Below are positions 45,186 through 57,197 of a stretch of 64,000 nucleotides of DNA, piece after piece. The notes below the pieces were generated by a model. That model made no database searches, was not told the DNA's origin, and saw nothing but the letters and a program-made list of their open reading frames with translations. The stretch is taken from contig OY282605.1 of the NCBI GenBank assembly GCA_958298945.1, forward strand, positions 115,130,267-115,194,266, in the 5' to 3' direction. Positions within the stretch are counted from its first letter, which is position 1. Each line of letters starts with the position of its first letter. The translations under genes and the position numbers were made by a program. Origin of the DNA: Atherix ibis (Eukaryota; Arthropoda; Insecta; Diptera; Athericidae).

Positions 45186-47095
45186 TCTTATCTTATAGTA
45201 GTTAGTTTCAACAAAAAATCGAATTTGACATCTACGAAAAAGAAAATTATGTGCCCACAAAATAATTTATTTCTATACTAAAATATTATACGAGAATACT
45301 AAAAGTGAATTTAACAAAACTTTGCCGATTATTGGCTCAAAGTATCAAATGAAATCCTTATGGCCTTTCTGAATCTGAATCTAAAATAGAAAAGGGAATA
45401 ATTGGAAATGTATGCAAATTGACGAAAAATTATGGGTTTCTTCATCTTTTAGACGCCTTACTAGTCACTGTAGATATTATAAGAAAACGTCTGCTTATTT
45501 GTTACTTTTTAAAAAAAATGCTAAAATATTTTCTAAATTATCATAAATCGTATTCATGTTGGAAGTTTTAGTAATTTCTAGACTTAGTAGCATAATTTAT
45601 AAACCAGTGAACTTGAATATGGCAACAACTATGAATAAATAATTTAATTATAAAGAATTTACTACGCACAAATAGTATCCTTTATATTGGGAGATAAGTG
45701 TGCTTTTATATATATATATATATATAGTATGCACACAGCTATGCGCTTGTAAAGATCCTTCCCTTAATCAATCAGTATCTTACACAAGGACATGGTCTTA
45801 TGGAAGAGTTAAAAGAAAATTTATCCAATTTTCAACCTTTCAAATTATAATGTGAAGTAATTTAATTATGAGAATCGGCCATGGCGATTGTCTGGATAAT
45901 GTTGGAAATGATGAAACAGGACATACCATCATAAAATGGTGAGCAGATATAAAATTTTGTTTTGCACTATACTCGTATGTAGAGTAAGGACGTGTTGTTG
46001 TTATGCGTTGGAAAATGTCGTTGGTGGTGTTTGCTTGTCAATCAGACACAAATTAAATAGCTACCCACCTACGTACAGCTCATTCACTCTCAGGAACCCA
46101 TCAGAGATTCCGAATCGTGGCAAATTCACTGTTAACAATATCGGAGCGATGGAATGCGATTTACACTTCTCCCAGCTTAACCCGGACACAATTTACTTAG
46201 GAAGATCGGGGAAAAATCCTTTCCGTTTTTATTCCATAATCGAATTATTTAAATGATTTTCATTATTGGATTAGGGAAAATGGTGTAGAGATGTTGATGT
46301 TGATGTTGCTGTTGGTGCTCTGGCATTAAGTTGACGTCAATTTCATTTAGAAAATTGCATTTTCAATTTAATTTAAATGAAAAACAAATTCCGCAGGCAA
46401 ACAAATTTCTCGCTTGTATCCAATTTTGAGTGGCTGCTATTCAAAATTAGGTAGACTTTATTGAATGATGGTCTTTGTTTTGAATAATTTTTCTAAAAAT
46501 AATCTTATTCAGCCATTTAAGTTTATATCCACCATTTCTAAGCAGAATGAAAGTGAAAACCATTTTTCTATATTTTTTTTCTTAAATGGAAAATATTTAT
46601 TTTTATATAATTTTGTTGAAAATTTTCCATTTTGAATACTAAAAAAAGAGGCGCAATAAATGATTTATTTTATTTAAATTTATTCAATCTAAATTATTTA
46701 TTTATTGTTTACTTTTTTTCGAGAAAAAAAAATTGTAATCTTATTATTTAGGGTAATTTTCTTTGACTACCACCCTAGACATAGAAATTTAATTTGTTTC
46801 TCTTATATAAAATTTAATAATAAAAATTGACAGCAATAAATTAAAGATCATAAAGAGTACAGCAACTTTTTTTATTAATATTAGGGTTTGCTCGGTAATC
46901 AGCATTTACTTAATTTGTACAGAGAAATTTAACCATTTAAAATGCAGTCTTTCATAGAAATTCATATGGGAATAGCCATTTGGGGGCTATTTATATCATA
47001 AAATAGTCGTAGAATATATTCTCTGGCTTTTATTATAAAATATTTCAATAAATCTGAATATTATTCTTTGCAAATTCTTAGTATAATTTTTTATT
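45186..47095. other. Intron DNA, mostly AT-rich
   Basis: A (TA)n repeat at 45706-45728. A 106-codon ORF at 45936-46256 has no recognised domain. The rest is A/T-rich. Confidence 0.45.
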
Positions 47096-47300
47096 TAAAT
47101 TGATATAATCGGACATAACATCAACCACAACTGGGGTTCCACTAGGTAGTATTCTCGTTCCTACTTTATACGATATCTCAAAAAATCTTAAAACTTATGA
47201 TGCCGATATTGCATCAAATAAAAATACCGAAGTAGATCTACGTTTCAAGATAAGTTTAAAAAGGTCAGTACCGACCTGTCTATCTACAGAAAATTTTTCC
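47096..47300 (+). mobile_element. Jockey-like RT fragment
   Basis: Plus-strand TTTGVPLGSILVPTLYDISK, followed by YDADIAS, matches the GVPQGSxLGPxLYxIY...YADD region of non-LTR RT, with the spacing shortened. Bits of sequence up to about 47700 are less AT-rich and may belong to it, but no motif could be assigned. Confidence 0.55.
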
Positions 47301-48050
47301 AAGAACAGTTGGAGGCGCTAAAAGATGCGGCGACCAACCTTTTTCATGGTTATTGCGGGCAATACCACCCAAATTCGTGATGTACCTTGTTAGGTCTTGC
47401 CATATAGATCGGCTCTGTACTTCTGTAAACAGTGTTACTGTTGTCAATAAAAGCGGCGATTCAAATTGCTATCGGTCTTTTCAATCATCTCTACTGACAG
47501 CCAATATTCGTGGCCCACTGAAAGATCCTGTACTCAACAATATTCGACATAATCTACTCAATAATAGGAGTGTCGAGTTTGCTTTGAGTACCGGAGTTTC
47601 GAAAACTCATAGGCAACCGGTGATCGCTGCTATCTTTAATCTACCTCGGCTACAAATAGAATAGCAAACAACCCATCCTCAGTCATATGTAGAAATACAG
47701 ACTGGACAAAAAGCGAGATCTTTTCAGCATCTCTTGTGCCAAATACAAACAATCCAGTAAAGTCAAATCCTTACCGAAATTCTGGACACAAAAACTACCG
47801 AAATTCTGCATACTACTTTCTTTTTGGAAACCACATGTCCTATCTGTCCATTCTGTGGCGTTTCTTTGTTAATAGGGTTCCTCTCATTTTGGATCGACCA
47901 AATCTAGCAATTTCATTTTCAATTCCCTTTTTTGACATTATAAAGGAAACTAACATTGTTCACAAAATTTAACAAACTCTAACTGATATTGTCTACTAAA
48001 TGCAGACCAGTTTCTGTACTATTTCAATATCAGTTAGAATTATATGTGTG
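47301..48050. other. Less AT-rich sequence, possible retrotransposon residue
   Basis: Plus-strand ORF 47353-47664 (VMYLVRSCHIDRLCTSVNSV ...) and neighbouring stretches have no motif I can name. Position downstream of the RT fragment suggests residue of the same element. Confidence 0.3.
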
Positions 48051-48165
48051 TTTGGAATTCAATAAATTTCTATTACGAAAACTAGATGTCAGTGGGTGTC
48101 ATATTTACATAAAAAAATCGACACAAATGTATGCAAGCAGTACGATTTTTCTCCGCTTTTGTAAT
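48051..48165 (+). repeat. 115-base dispersed repeat, copy 2
   Basis: Gap-free match to 14681-14795, with about 11 differences. A related piece with GATTACGAAAACTGAATGAC and ATGGGTGTCATAT lies at 48255-48295. Confidence 0.8.
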
Positions 48166-48299
48166 TCTATGCAGGTAAATGAAAAACGTCAGAGTCTATG
48201 CAGGTAAATGAAAATAGATAATTGATAACAATTTTGAAAATTAGAAAATTCAGATTACGAAAACTGAATGACAATGGGTGTCATATCTACCTAAAGATT

Positions 48300-49904
48300 T
48301 CTGCACTTAATTCTCTGGAATTTCTTTAATCGAAGCTTTGAATCATGCATTCTGCAATGGTCGGCCATCTTGTAAGTGAACTGACCAAGATGGCCGATTT
48401 TTGAAAGCATTTTGTTTATATGAAACAACTTGAAACAGAAAACTGTTCGACTATTTATGTTAATTTAGATACTTTTTTAGTACAACGGTTGTACAACTTT
48501 AAACTTTTCTTATTAATTAGTTAACGTTGGAATCTTAACGTTGGGATTATGGATTATAAGGGTAAACAATTGAAGCGCCAATGTGAAGCCAAAAAACTTT
48601 AAATACAACTTTAAAGCTACTCGTGCATGCATACTGCTCAAAGGCGTCGATTTTAGATAGGGGCAATTTTATATTTGTACATTTTGCTTTGGTGCACATT
48701 TTTAAAATAATAGTCGAAGGTATTTAAATTAATAAAAACCAAATAAAACATTTTTTTCTGCTAAAAATTCATTTATTTGCATATAAAAGTTTACATTTCA
48801 AAACAAGAAATAGAACTTCTATTTTTCTGATTAAATTCTTAAAATAAATCAACATTTTAAATAGGATTATCCAATTATTTTTAAGATAAGAAATTTACTC
48901 ACATCGTTTCTCAATGGAAACAGCTTTAGCTCACTGACATAGTATAAAAATTCATATTTTCAAAATTATGTTCTTATTAATCATTTTTTTGGAACACTTA
49001 ACTTGAAACTTTCCCAGGGACCATATATAGATTTATATTTTTACTATAATATATGAAAATTGTACATTAAAAGGTACAATTTTTGACTATATGAAAATAT
49101 GAAACTACTAAAATCCCCATCGGAAACTAATCAGACGACCTTGACATGTCAATCTGATGGTCTGTTTACATTCAATGTTATAATTGAATTTTTAAGTTTT
49201 TTTAGTACTTAGAGCACTCGAAATCTAAATAAAATTATTTGAATGATAGTATGTCAAAAATAATTACTTTTTGTTCAAATAGATAATTATATTTTGCAGA
49301 CAACTGACCTGAAAAACAATACGCGAATCTTTACTTTTCGAATAACTAAACCACTTTTTAACTTAATATTTCATTTTCTGTAAATATTTCAATATATTTT
49401 AAATTATTAAGTTTTATTATTACATAAATATGCACAAGTTTCAAATCACTTTTTATAATAACTTCGCTTTTAAAACAACTTAAACCACGATATTAAAAAA
49501 TTGAACCCGCACGTTTCGATAGTTTACATTCGAAATGTCAAAACTATAAATTGAAGGAAAAAAATGTTCCGGTCATCAAAAATGTGGTTTTTAGTTCGAT
49601 GAGTAGAAAAATAGATGTCAGGCACATCAGTTAAAAAAGATTTTTATAAATTTTGTTTGTTTTTTTATGATCCAAAGTATTTAATAATTTTTTTAAGTAA
49701 AATTTTACCTTTTTTTCAATTTAAAAGCGTTTAATATAAATTAAAAGAAGGGTGTTCGTAGCTTAATTTTAAGTTAATTAATGGGTAAGGGTTGGCAGAC
49801 GAGGATTTTGGTTCATTGCAATTTCAAGCGATTTTCTGGATTCAATAAAATTCATTATCTATCCTTATATACTGTAATCTAAGGTTCAAATTAAACAAAT
49901 GCCA
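48300..49904. other. AT-rich intron DNA, nothing recognised
   Basis: No motif found on either strand. Confidence 0.5.
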
Positions 49905-49985
49905 CTTTGAATGACATAAATGTTTGACAGCTGTCAAATTTGTATTTTCGGAACCACAACACGGATAACAGTGCTTATTTGCAAT
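49905..49985 (-). mobile_element. Solo DD41D end
   Basis: GAATGACATAAATGTTTGAC, then AGCTGTCAAATTTGTATTTT, then GGAACCACAACACGGATAAC matches the reversed terminal region of the DD41D family. No internal sequence accompanies it. Confidence 0.6.
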
Positions 49986-52249
49986 CGTTTACGTTAAATT
50001 TAGTATAATGTGATTTATTTTCTATAAAACAAAACAAAATGGAGTTAAATTAATAAAAAAAAAACAGAATTGAAATAAAAATTATGTTAACATAACCTCA
50101 AATTGCAATTGATTACTATTCACTTCAGACCAGACCATTGAATTTATTATTATACAATATTTTATAAGTATCCCTTAAACTTGCAATAATATTTTTTTTT
50201 GGCAATTTATTAAACAAAATTCGGTATTGTTGATTATAAAATATAAATAAAATGGTTACAAATATTAAAGAGAACATGTTTTCCCCAGGATAAGATGATA
50301 ATTTAATACTTTATTTAAACAAAATATTTATAACCTTAAGTGTATTTGGATAGCAATCGTTGAAGAATGGAACGATTTTTAGATATTTTCCAAATTTCGC
50401 TCAAACAATATTTTATGGTTGTTGTGTGTGAGTGCTCCAAATGGAGCGAATTATATGTATGGTTGTGTGTGTGTACGAGAATTATAACTATGATGGGGGG
50501 ATCACTTATAAGCCATATATACATATATTAAAGTACCATGAAGGTTTGCCTTCGAAATAAATTTCTTATTCAATCATAAACATTTATTGAAAGCGTTTGT
50601 GTATGGCTGTGTGTGTGATCCCATTTTCTATTTCCTTCAAAAATTTATATCTTATCATGTAATAGGAAAATGTAAAAAAAACCCAATAACTTTGAGATGA
50701 TTTTCCGAATTTTTTCATAGCTTTTGTTACGAAAGTCGGAAAATTTGGCTTTTTTTTTTGAGCTATCATTTATTATATTGTATGAAACGAGTAGCTGTCG
50801 ACTGTTGGAGGGGCCTTTTCATAAATTAAACTAATAAGACTCGATGCGATTTTCAAATATTGTCTGTATTCTCAAAATGAAAATGCTCTCTAATAATATT
50901 ACCTCAAATATGTATGTCACACCTATATTCATTTCGTCGGGATAGTAAGAATATCGATATTGATATACTCGTATATACTTAAGGAACAAGTGTTGGATGA
51001 TAGGGTGGCTATTAAAAGTTAATAATCTAATTAGTTGTTATTATTATGAGATAATCGTTTAAGGTAATGGCAATATTAGCTTCATTTATTCAAATGATTG
51101 CTGATGACACATTATAAAATCAATTAACGATGAAAGTGATTTGGTGTATAATCACAATTATTCCAATAAAATTAATCGTTATTCTATAGTCAGATCTATT
51201 TGCTTACTACGAGTATCCTTGGTAAATCCAATTAATATCAATCCTTTGAATATATTGTATATTATGTATACAGATTATAATATTTAAATCATTTCCATTC
51301 AAAACGAGTATGTGTATACCATATATGCCTGTCTGTTAAAAATCCTATTAATAGTAAATATCGATTTGGTCTTTCTGGCTTCCCCCACATAATTTTCTCA
51401 TCTCACATATTCTTGAAAATCCTATAAGTTTAAAGCAACAACAAAAAAAAGAACGAAATTTAAGAAAGCTTTCATTTTTCATCATTTAATATGAAGTTTT
51501 TTTCCCTTTATTTGCACAAATTTAAGAACTGTCAGAAAAATAATACGAAAAAGAAATGTGGACAAAAATTACATACCCATACTATAAGATTGTGAGATTG
51601 TGTCACTTGTATTCGAGCATCCTCCACCGATGGCTTTAATATTAAATTTCCATATAGATTCGTTTTCGAGAATTTCTTTTCTAAATTGGCAATTTTTGGT
51701 GTAATTACGAACAAGCACCAAGAAGTATGCTGAGAATGTGAATCATCCTCAATAGGGAAAAAACCTAAATAAAAACAAAATTTAAAAAAAAATACCCAAT
51801 AAACTGATACAATTTTTGGGAAATTTGTAATTTTCATTAATTTCCATGATATGAAAGTGTGGAAGTGAAACGAATGGAAAATTCTTTTTCGTTATTTCCA
51901 TTTTAATTAAAATTTCCATTCATTCTAATCATTTTTTTTTTTTTGACTTAAATTGATATTTATTCGGTTTGGGGTTTTTCCCTTCTCCTAGCACAATTTA
52001 CTTAATTTTAGTCCTTTAATAAAGTAACGAAATTTTTATGACCCATAAATTATATTAGATAATAAACAAAATTTAATAAGAATAAATAATTTCTATTCAC
52101 TTGTATAAATATTGATAATTGATTTTATTATTGGAATAAAAAGAAAATTTTATGGTGGAATTTTTTTTCTTCGTCTTATTAGACTAAATTATTTATGATT
52201 TTTACGTAATAAATAATAAATTCACTATCACCAATGGTGCGATAATTGA
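49986..52249. other. AT-rich intron DNA, nothing recognised
   Basis: Short GT-rich stretches near 50420-50480. No domain in the ORFs at 50336-50524, 50584-50769 and 51532-51837. Confidence 0.5.
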
Positions 52250-53115
52250 GGATCCAGTGTAGGACTGCTGAATCAAAGAACCCCAGACGGTCCAGTTTTG
52301 CGCCACGGAGGCGTTCTTTGATTCAGCAAGTCTAAACTGGATAACCCTGCATAGTTTTTTCGTCCTGCCCTATCTCGTCTTCTGCGACCATAAATGGAGC
52401 CACTGTAGACTTTCCGGACAAGATCTTCCTCGTCCATACATACTAAGTACCCAGCCCACCGAAGTCTATTGTGCTTAATTTTATCCAAAACCGGGCGGTC
52501 GTGGTAACACTCCAGGATTTCGTTGTTAAATAGGATAGAGAAGTGCCCAAAATTCTAGGGTTAATGGACTGAAAATTAGGGTACAGAATATAAGGATACA
52601 AAAAAATGGGGGGGGGGGGTGGTGAGGTGTTTTTGGTCAAAAAATTTTCGAACCCGGACAAAAGTTTGCAATGCTTTTTATATGCAAATAAATGAGGACT
52701 AGCAATGCTAGCTTCCTGTACAGCAGAAGCACCAATATTACTGTGTAGGTCAGAATTTTGTACTGTGTAGGCTCTGTTGGTCATGTGCAGATGTCTTCGT
52801 CCATGTTGTTATCGGTTGCAACTCGTGACTCCAAATAAGAAAATAATTGAACACTCCCAAAACTATAATCTCCTATCTGTATGCGACTTGTACTAATTGG
52901 CTGGCTCAATCTTGATGAAGGTCTCTCCTTAAGCTCTCATCATTAATCTAGATGAGTCACGGATCAATTTTTCCAGCACCAGATTTAAGAATTGAATGGC
53001 TCTGAACATTGGACATGTTGAATGGCTCTGAAAGTGATTCAAATGCTTTTACTCTTCCTCTAACACTAGTTATGGTCAGCCTAGTCAGTCTAACGCATTT
53101 TTCTCTTATGGGTGG
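52250..53115 (-). mobile_element. Non-LTR retrotransposon 3' fragment
   Basis: Minus-strand ORF 52488-52273: IKHNRLRWAGYLVCMDEEDL, VRKVYSGSIYGRRRRDRAGR, the HNRLRWAGHVxRM...RRRGRP tail found after RT in this element type. Upstream (52500-52800) are SILVLLLYRKL-like remnants of the YRTLIRPVLLYG region. TAACACTAGTTATGGTCAGCCT near 53060 is shared with 18205. A poly-G run at 52608-52619 interrupts it. Confidence 0.75.
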
Positions 53116-53239
53116 ATAGAGTTTTACGTTGTGGCAAGAAAGATATCAGAGCGATTGGTGACTCCATGTTTTGTGAAGATTTGCTTTAAAGTTAGTTACA
53201 GGAAAAAATTGGAGATTGTTTAATTATGTGGAAAGGAGT

Positions 53240-54120
53240 TGTTGGGTATAAGAGCTCTACAGTGGAAGGAATCCTATTCAAAAAGAATTTTCGGGGTTTA
53301 TTGGCATTAATTCAAAAGCTGGAAAATAGTGAGTTGGACACCACCGGAATGGCATGAAGAATAAGGCTGATTACCGAAAAGGAAGTCATGGGCAAGTGGA
53401 TTATGCTTACTCCGAATTCTGATAAATACCATATAATAAATTCCCAAAAAATGGCACTGCGAAATTTGGACCAACGATATCTCATTAAATTTTGTGTTAA
53501 ACTTGGTGAATCCGCGACCTTGACGAAAAACTTCAACAACTCTGCGGGGAACTGTTCTTATCAAGAGCACAAGCTTTTTATTGGCAAAAGGCATTTTTGG
53601 AGGGTCAAGGAGCTGCGGAGCATGAACCTTGCTCTGGGAGGCATTCAACGTCGAAAACTGATGCAAATGTGGAAAGAGTGAGGGTTTTTGTGTGGTCAGA
53701 CCATCGAATAACATTGAATCTAATGAGAAGTAATTGAAAGGCTCAGAAAAGGTGTGGGTTTTTCCGTTTTCAATAAAGAACTCTTTAAAAGGCTCAGAAA
53801 CAGGGCTCTTCGCAATAAATCGAACATTTGGAGATTCCAGCATGACAACGCTCCTTGCCAAATGGTCATCTCCACCGAAGAATTATTGTTAAAAATAGTG
53901 GTTCCTGTGGTTCCCCAGTCCCCCTATTCATATTATCGAAGGTCATGTGACTTTCGTTGTTTCCCCAAAATCAAAAACCACTTGAAAGGACGTCATCATG
54001 GCCTTATCAAAAACAATCCAAAGGAATGTATCGAAGAAGCTGAAGGCGATTGGTATTGAAATTTTTAAGGACTGCATCCTCGTATATGCTCTTTATTTGG
54101 ATTAATATTCTCCACACAAA
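53240..54120 (+). mobile_element. Third DD34D mariner family, internally deleted
   Basis: Plus strand: NLDQRYLIKFCVKLGESATL near 53470 (first HTH), then in shifted frames LSRAQAFYWQKAFLEGQGAA and GRHSTSKTDANVERVRVFVW near 53560-53700. After a gap come NIWRFQHDNAPCQMVISTEE (second Asp, 53822) and SPYSYYRRSCDFRCFPKIKN (third Asp; 34 residues between). Then HLKGRHHGLIKNNPKECIEE. The first-Asp region is deleted. Ends not seen clearly. Confidence 0.78.
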
Positions 54121-54239
54121 AATCACACCATATAAAGTGAATAAATTTACTTGTTATATCGAATTATTGAAGTCATATGACATAAATGTGTGTGTATAAA
54201 AAATCCCTATAATTTCTCTAATGCCATTTGACAAGGTAG

Positions 54240-54425
54240 CTGCTTTTTTTTCTTTATAATTTTGTAAAAGATTTTTTTTCTTTATAATTTTGCTCAAGGT
54301 AAAAGATTTTTTTTCTTTATAATTTTGCTCAATGGTTGATTTTTTTTCTTTATAATTTTGCTCAATTTGACAAGGTAAAAGATTTTTTTTCTTTATAATT
54401 TTGCTCAATGGTTTTTTTTCGTTGA
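54240..54425. repeat. Minisatellite of five TTTTTTTCTTTATAATTTTG units
   Basis: The core occurs at about 54244, 54271, 54307, 54339 and 54379, with spacers of 27 to 40 bases containing CTCAA, GGTAAAAGA or TTGACAAGGTAAAAGA. The spacer differences show at least two duplication steps. Confidence 0.85.
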
Positions 54426-55600
54426 GTAAAATGTGTGTTTTTACTTGGCCATAAAGAAAGGAATTTCCTAGCTTGACGTGACCTCGTGACTATATAAAAA
54501 GCCAACTTCTGGAACTACTAAAAAAATCTCATATAAAATCAAATTCCGTCTAGAAGAAAAATTTGAAAAAAGGAATTTAAACTTAAAAACAGTATTTTTT
54601 TTTTTTTTGGATCGTTACCTATTGTGAAAATTTTACTTTTAATAATAGCAAATTTATGTAAATATTTTAGTTAGAAGTTCGTATAATTTGTTTAAACTAT
54701 TTTTGAATGTTATACGGAAAAATTTTGCTCTTTTTTTTAAAAAAACTTATTATTATTTTTAAACAAATTACAAAACTCATGCAATTAAGAACTATTGTTT
54801 TACGAAAAAAGTAATTTCGAAATGAATTGTGGTTTTTGTTTCAAAAAGCCATAAAAATTTGTTGCTCTAAAACCGATAAAAATGTATCCTATAAAATCCA
54901 TTGCTGAGGAATCAGATAATCTGAAACAAGTTCGTATGTAGTTCTTTTCAATTTAGTTTTATTAATAATAAAATAATGTAGAAAACTTTTCTACAACTTT
55001 TATTTTCGAAGAATTGAAAGAGAATAACGCTTATTTGCTATCCTTTGGGAACGATTTCACGATGAAGAACTATGAACGTGTTAGTAAGGCAAGAACTATA
55101 AACACGTTCATAATAACTTATATTATTTGCAGTTACACATTAATTAGTTGTTGAGCAAATATAGCCATATGTTATTCTATGTAACTTCGAGTATTATGGC
55201 TATTTCAGTGGAATGGATTCAATTTAGGGTCAATTTGTAAGTGGAAAAATTTTTTATCGGTTTGGGAATATTTTCAAAAAGTACTTGGGTTAGGGGGATT
55301 TTTGCCAGAATACAGAACGGGATAGGTGTCCCGTTCTTCCAATTTCAATCGATCGAATATAGTTCTAACAAAGATTCTCTCAATTCGAATATAGTTTTAT
55401 GCTGAATAAGCACTCAAGTTGCCTACTCTTATATTTGGAATAATATATTAATGGTGCATTCTTTCCTTGTTCAAGATCCTTTGCTTGCTCATACTGATTC
55501 TTGTTAATATGGTAAATTATTTATCAAATAATGCAGGACTAGGTCAAATACTGCCAATGGAATTTTTTATAAACACGATTGGTGTTTCTATTATATTGTA
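54426..55600. other. AT-rich intron DNA, nothing recognised
   Basis: No motif seen. Confidence 0.5.
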
Positions 55601-55604
55601 CATA

Positions 55605-56165
55605 CGAGGTGTGACAGAAATATTTTGTCTACCCTTTTATTTAGTTTTTACTATGACGAGTTTAATTGAAAAATTTAGGTAGACTGGATTAATTAGTGAT
55701 CTTAAGCACTTTGGTCGTCCTTCAACAAGTTGTTCAACACAAAACATCGAAGCAGTTCGTGAGTGTGTTACTCAGAGTACAGGAACATCAATTCGGCACC
55801 GTAGTCAAGAATTGGACAAGTCGAAAGATTTGCATCTTATCAGATGTGTCAAGAACTGACGCCTACTGACCACGCACAGAAAATGGAGTTCGTTGAATGG
55901 ATTATGGAACAAAAACAAGTGGATGCTCAGTTTTCTAATAAAATGATGTTCACCGATGAGGCTCATTTTCATCTTAATGACTTGGGTAATCGACAAAATT
56001 GTCACATTTGGGGTCCAGAAAATCCACGTGTGATTGTTGAGAAGTAAATGCGGATTTTGGGCTGGAGGCATCATCGGACCATTGTTCTTCGAAAATGCAG
56101 GCAATAACAGTTAATGGTGCTTACTTTCGCGATATGAGTTTTTTGTACCTAAATTGGTACGTGCT
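55605..56165 (+). mobile_element. DD41D mariner fragment (ACGAGGTGTGACAG end)
   Basis: Begins ACGAGGTGTGACAGAAATATT after T at 55604. Plus strand: GRPSTSCSTQNIEAVRECVT (second HTH lead-in, near 55718), then TPTDHAQKMEFVEWIMEQKQ, VDAQFSNKMMFTDEAHFHLN (first Asp), NRQNCHIWGPENPRVIVEK, then CGFWAGGIIGPLFFENAG-like text and AITVNGAYFRDM at 56098. It stops there; the second and third Asp blocks are missing. Confidence 0.82.
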
Positions 56166-56440
56166 TTTTGCGATACCCTTTACATCGGCAGAAGCGTTGT
56201 TTCCACTCTTCGTAGCAGTGCTGGAAAGCTACAACTGGAATCGTCTACAGCTCCTCAATTATAGTTTTTTGAATGTTTACGACAGTATTGAGATGATCTT
56301 GGGGAACAAAAATCAGTTAAACGATTTTGAATCAGATGAATACGGGGTGCCGATGAACCACATGCACATTTTCTTCCGACAGAAACAAAAGACCATCCAA
56401 GTGTCTGCAATATTCATTCTGGCGTGAAGAAACCTTTTTT
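56166..56440. other. ORF-bearing spacer, unrecognised
   Basis: Plus-strand frame 56095-56427 continues from the mariner fragment as YVLFAIPFTSAEALFPLFVA ... FESDEYGVPMNHMHIFFRQK. I recognise no family. Codon use is less AT-biased than the intron average, so it may be part of another element. Confidence 0.3.
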
Positions 56441-57085
56441 TTACCCTTTCAATTACCTCTCATTAGATTCAATGTTAATCGATAGTCTGACCTCACCAGA
56501 GGTCCCACTCGCTGCTATTTTCATTCATTTGCAGTGTTGAAGGCCTCCTGAGCAAGGTTAGTGTTGCGTAGCTATTTGGCCCGTCAAAAATGTTTTATGC
56601 CACCAACAAATATGTACTTTTTATAAGGAATGCTCCCTATAAGCTCACCGCAACTGTTTGTAAGTCAAACTTGTGGATTCCTCAAGCTTAACAGAAAATT
56701 TAATGGAACTGCGTTACCAAATTAAAGTCCTTTCAAATGTTTTTTGATCTTGAGGAACTTATATCAGATGAATAGAGAGGCTGGAAAACCACAGGAATTC
56801 TTTTTTTTCAACAAAAACCACAGGAATCCTTTTTTTTCAACAAAAATGAAAATTTCGGATTGTGCATATAATGTGAAAAAACTATTGAGCGTGGCGTAGT
56901 TCTTGGCCCTCTTCAAATGAAAATTTGGAAAGGTCCGATAAAATGGCGGTCTTAATAAGGAATACTTCTCATGGGCTCGTGAATTCATCAAGCTTAACAC
57001 AAAATTTGATGGCAAATCGTTGCTCTAAATTACAAAATATAAAAATACCACTTCACCTATCACACTCTATAGGATCGTATAATTA
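56441..57085 (-). mobile_element. Third DD34D mariner family, reversed copy with repeated 5' end
   Basis: 56465-56600 is the inverse of 53590-53730 (CTCATTAGATTCAATGTTAATCG, GTGTTGAAGGCCTCC), i.e. the N-terminal region on the minus strand. CAAGCTTAACA.AAAATTT.ATGG occurs at 56685 and again at 56990. TGGATTCCTCAAG (56670) and CTCGTGAATTCATCAAG (56978) are likewise paired, so the 5' end is present twice in the same orientation. Confidence 0.65.
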
Positions 57086-57197
57086 TCGGACAAAGTTGAA
57101 ACTTATACTTCACATCTAGGAAAGACTAAAGTACTAGCTTTTTAGACGGGAAGTCCGTAGTATTGCCATATCGCCCTCAGTGATGCCAGTCTTATTA

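Noticed and set aside
45936..46256. 106-codon plus-strand ORF with a hydrophobic, Cys-rich start (MVSRYKILFCTILVCRVRTC)
   Set aside because: No splice-linked neighbour, no recognised domain, and the start looks like a chance hydrophobic run. Kept only as a note.
53307..53861. 184-codon minus-strand ORF, one of the longest in the window
   Set aside because: It is the reverse shadow of the third-family mariner read on the plus strand (DQRYLIKFCVKLG, HDNAPC). No independent motif.
55467..55682. 71-codon ORF with hydrophobic stretches
   Set aside because: Crosses the start of a DD41D element at 55605; composition explains the hydrophobicity.
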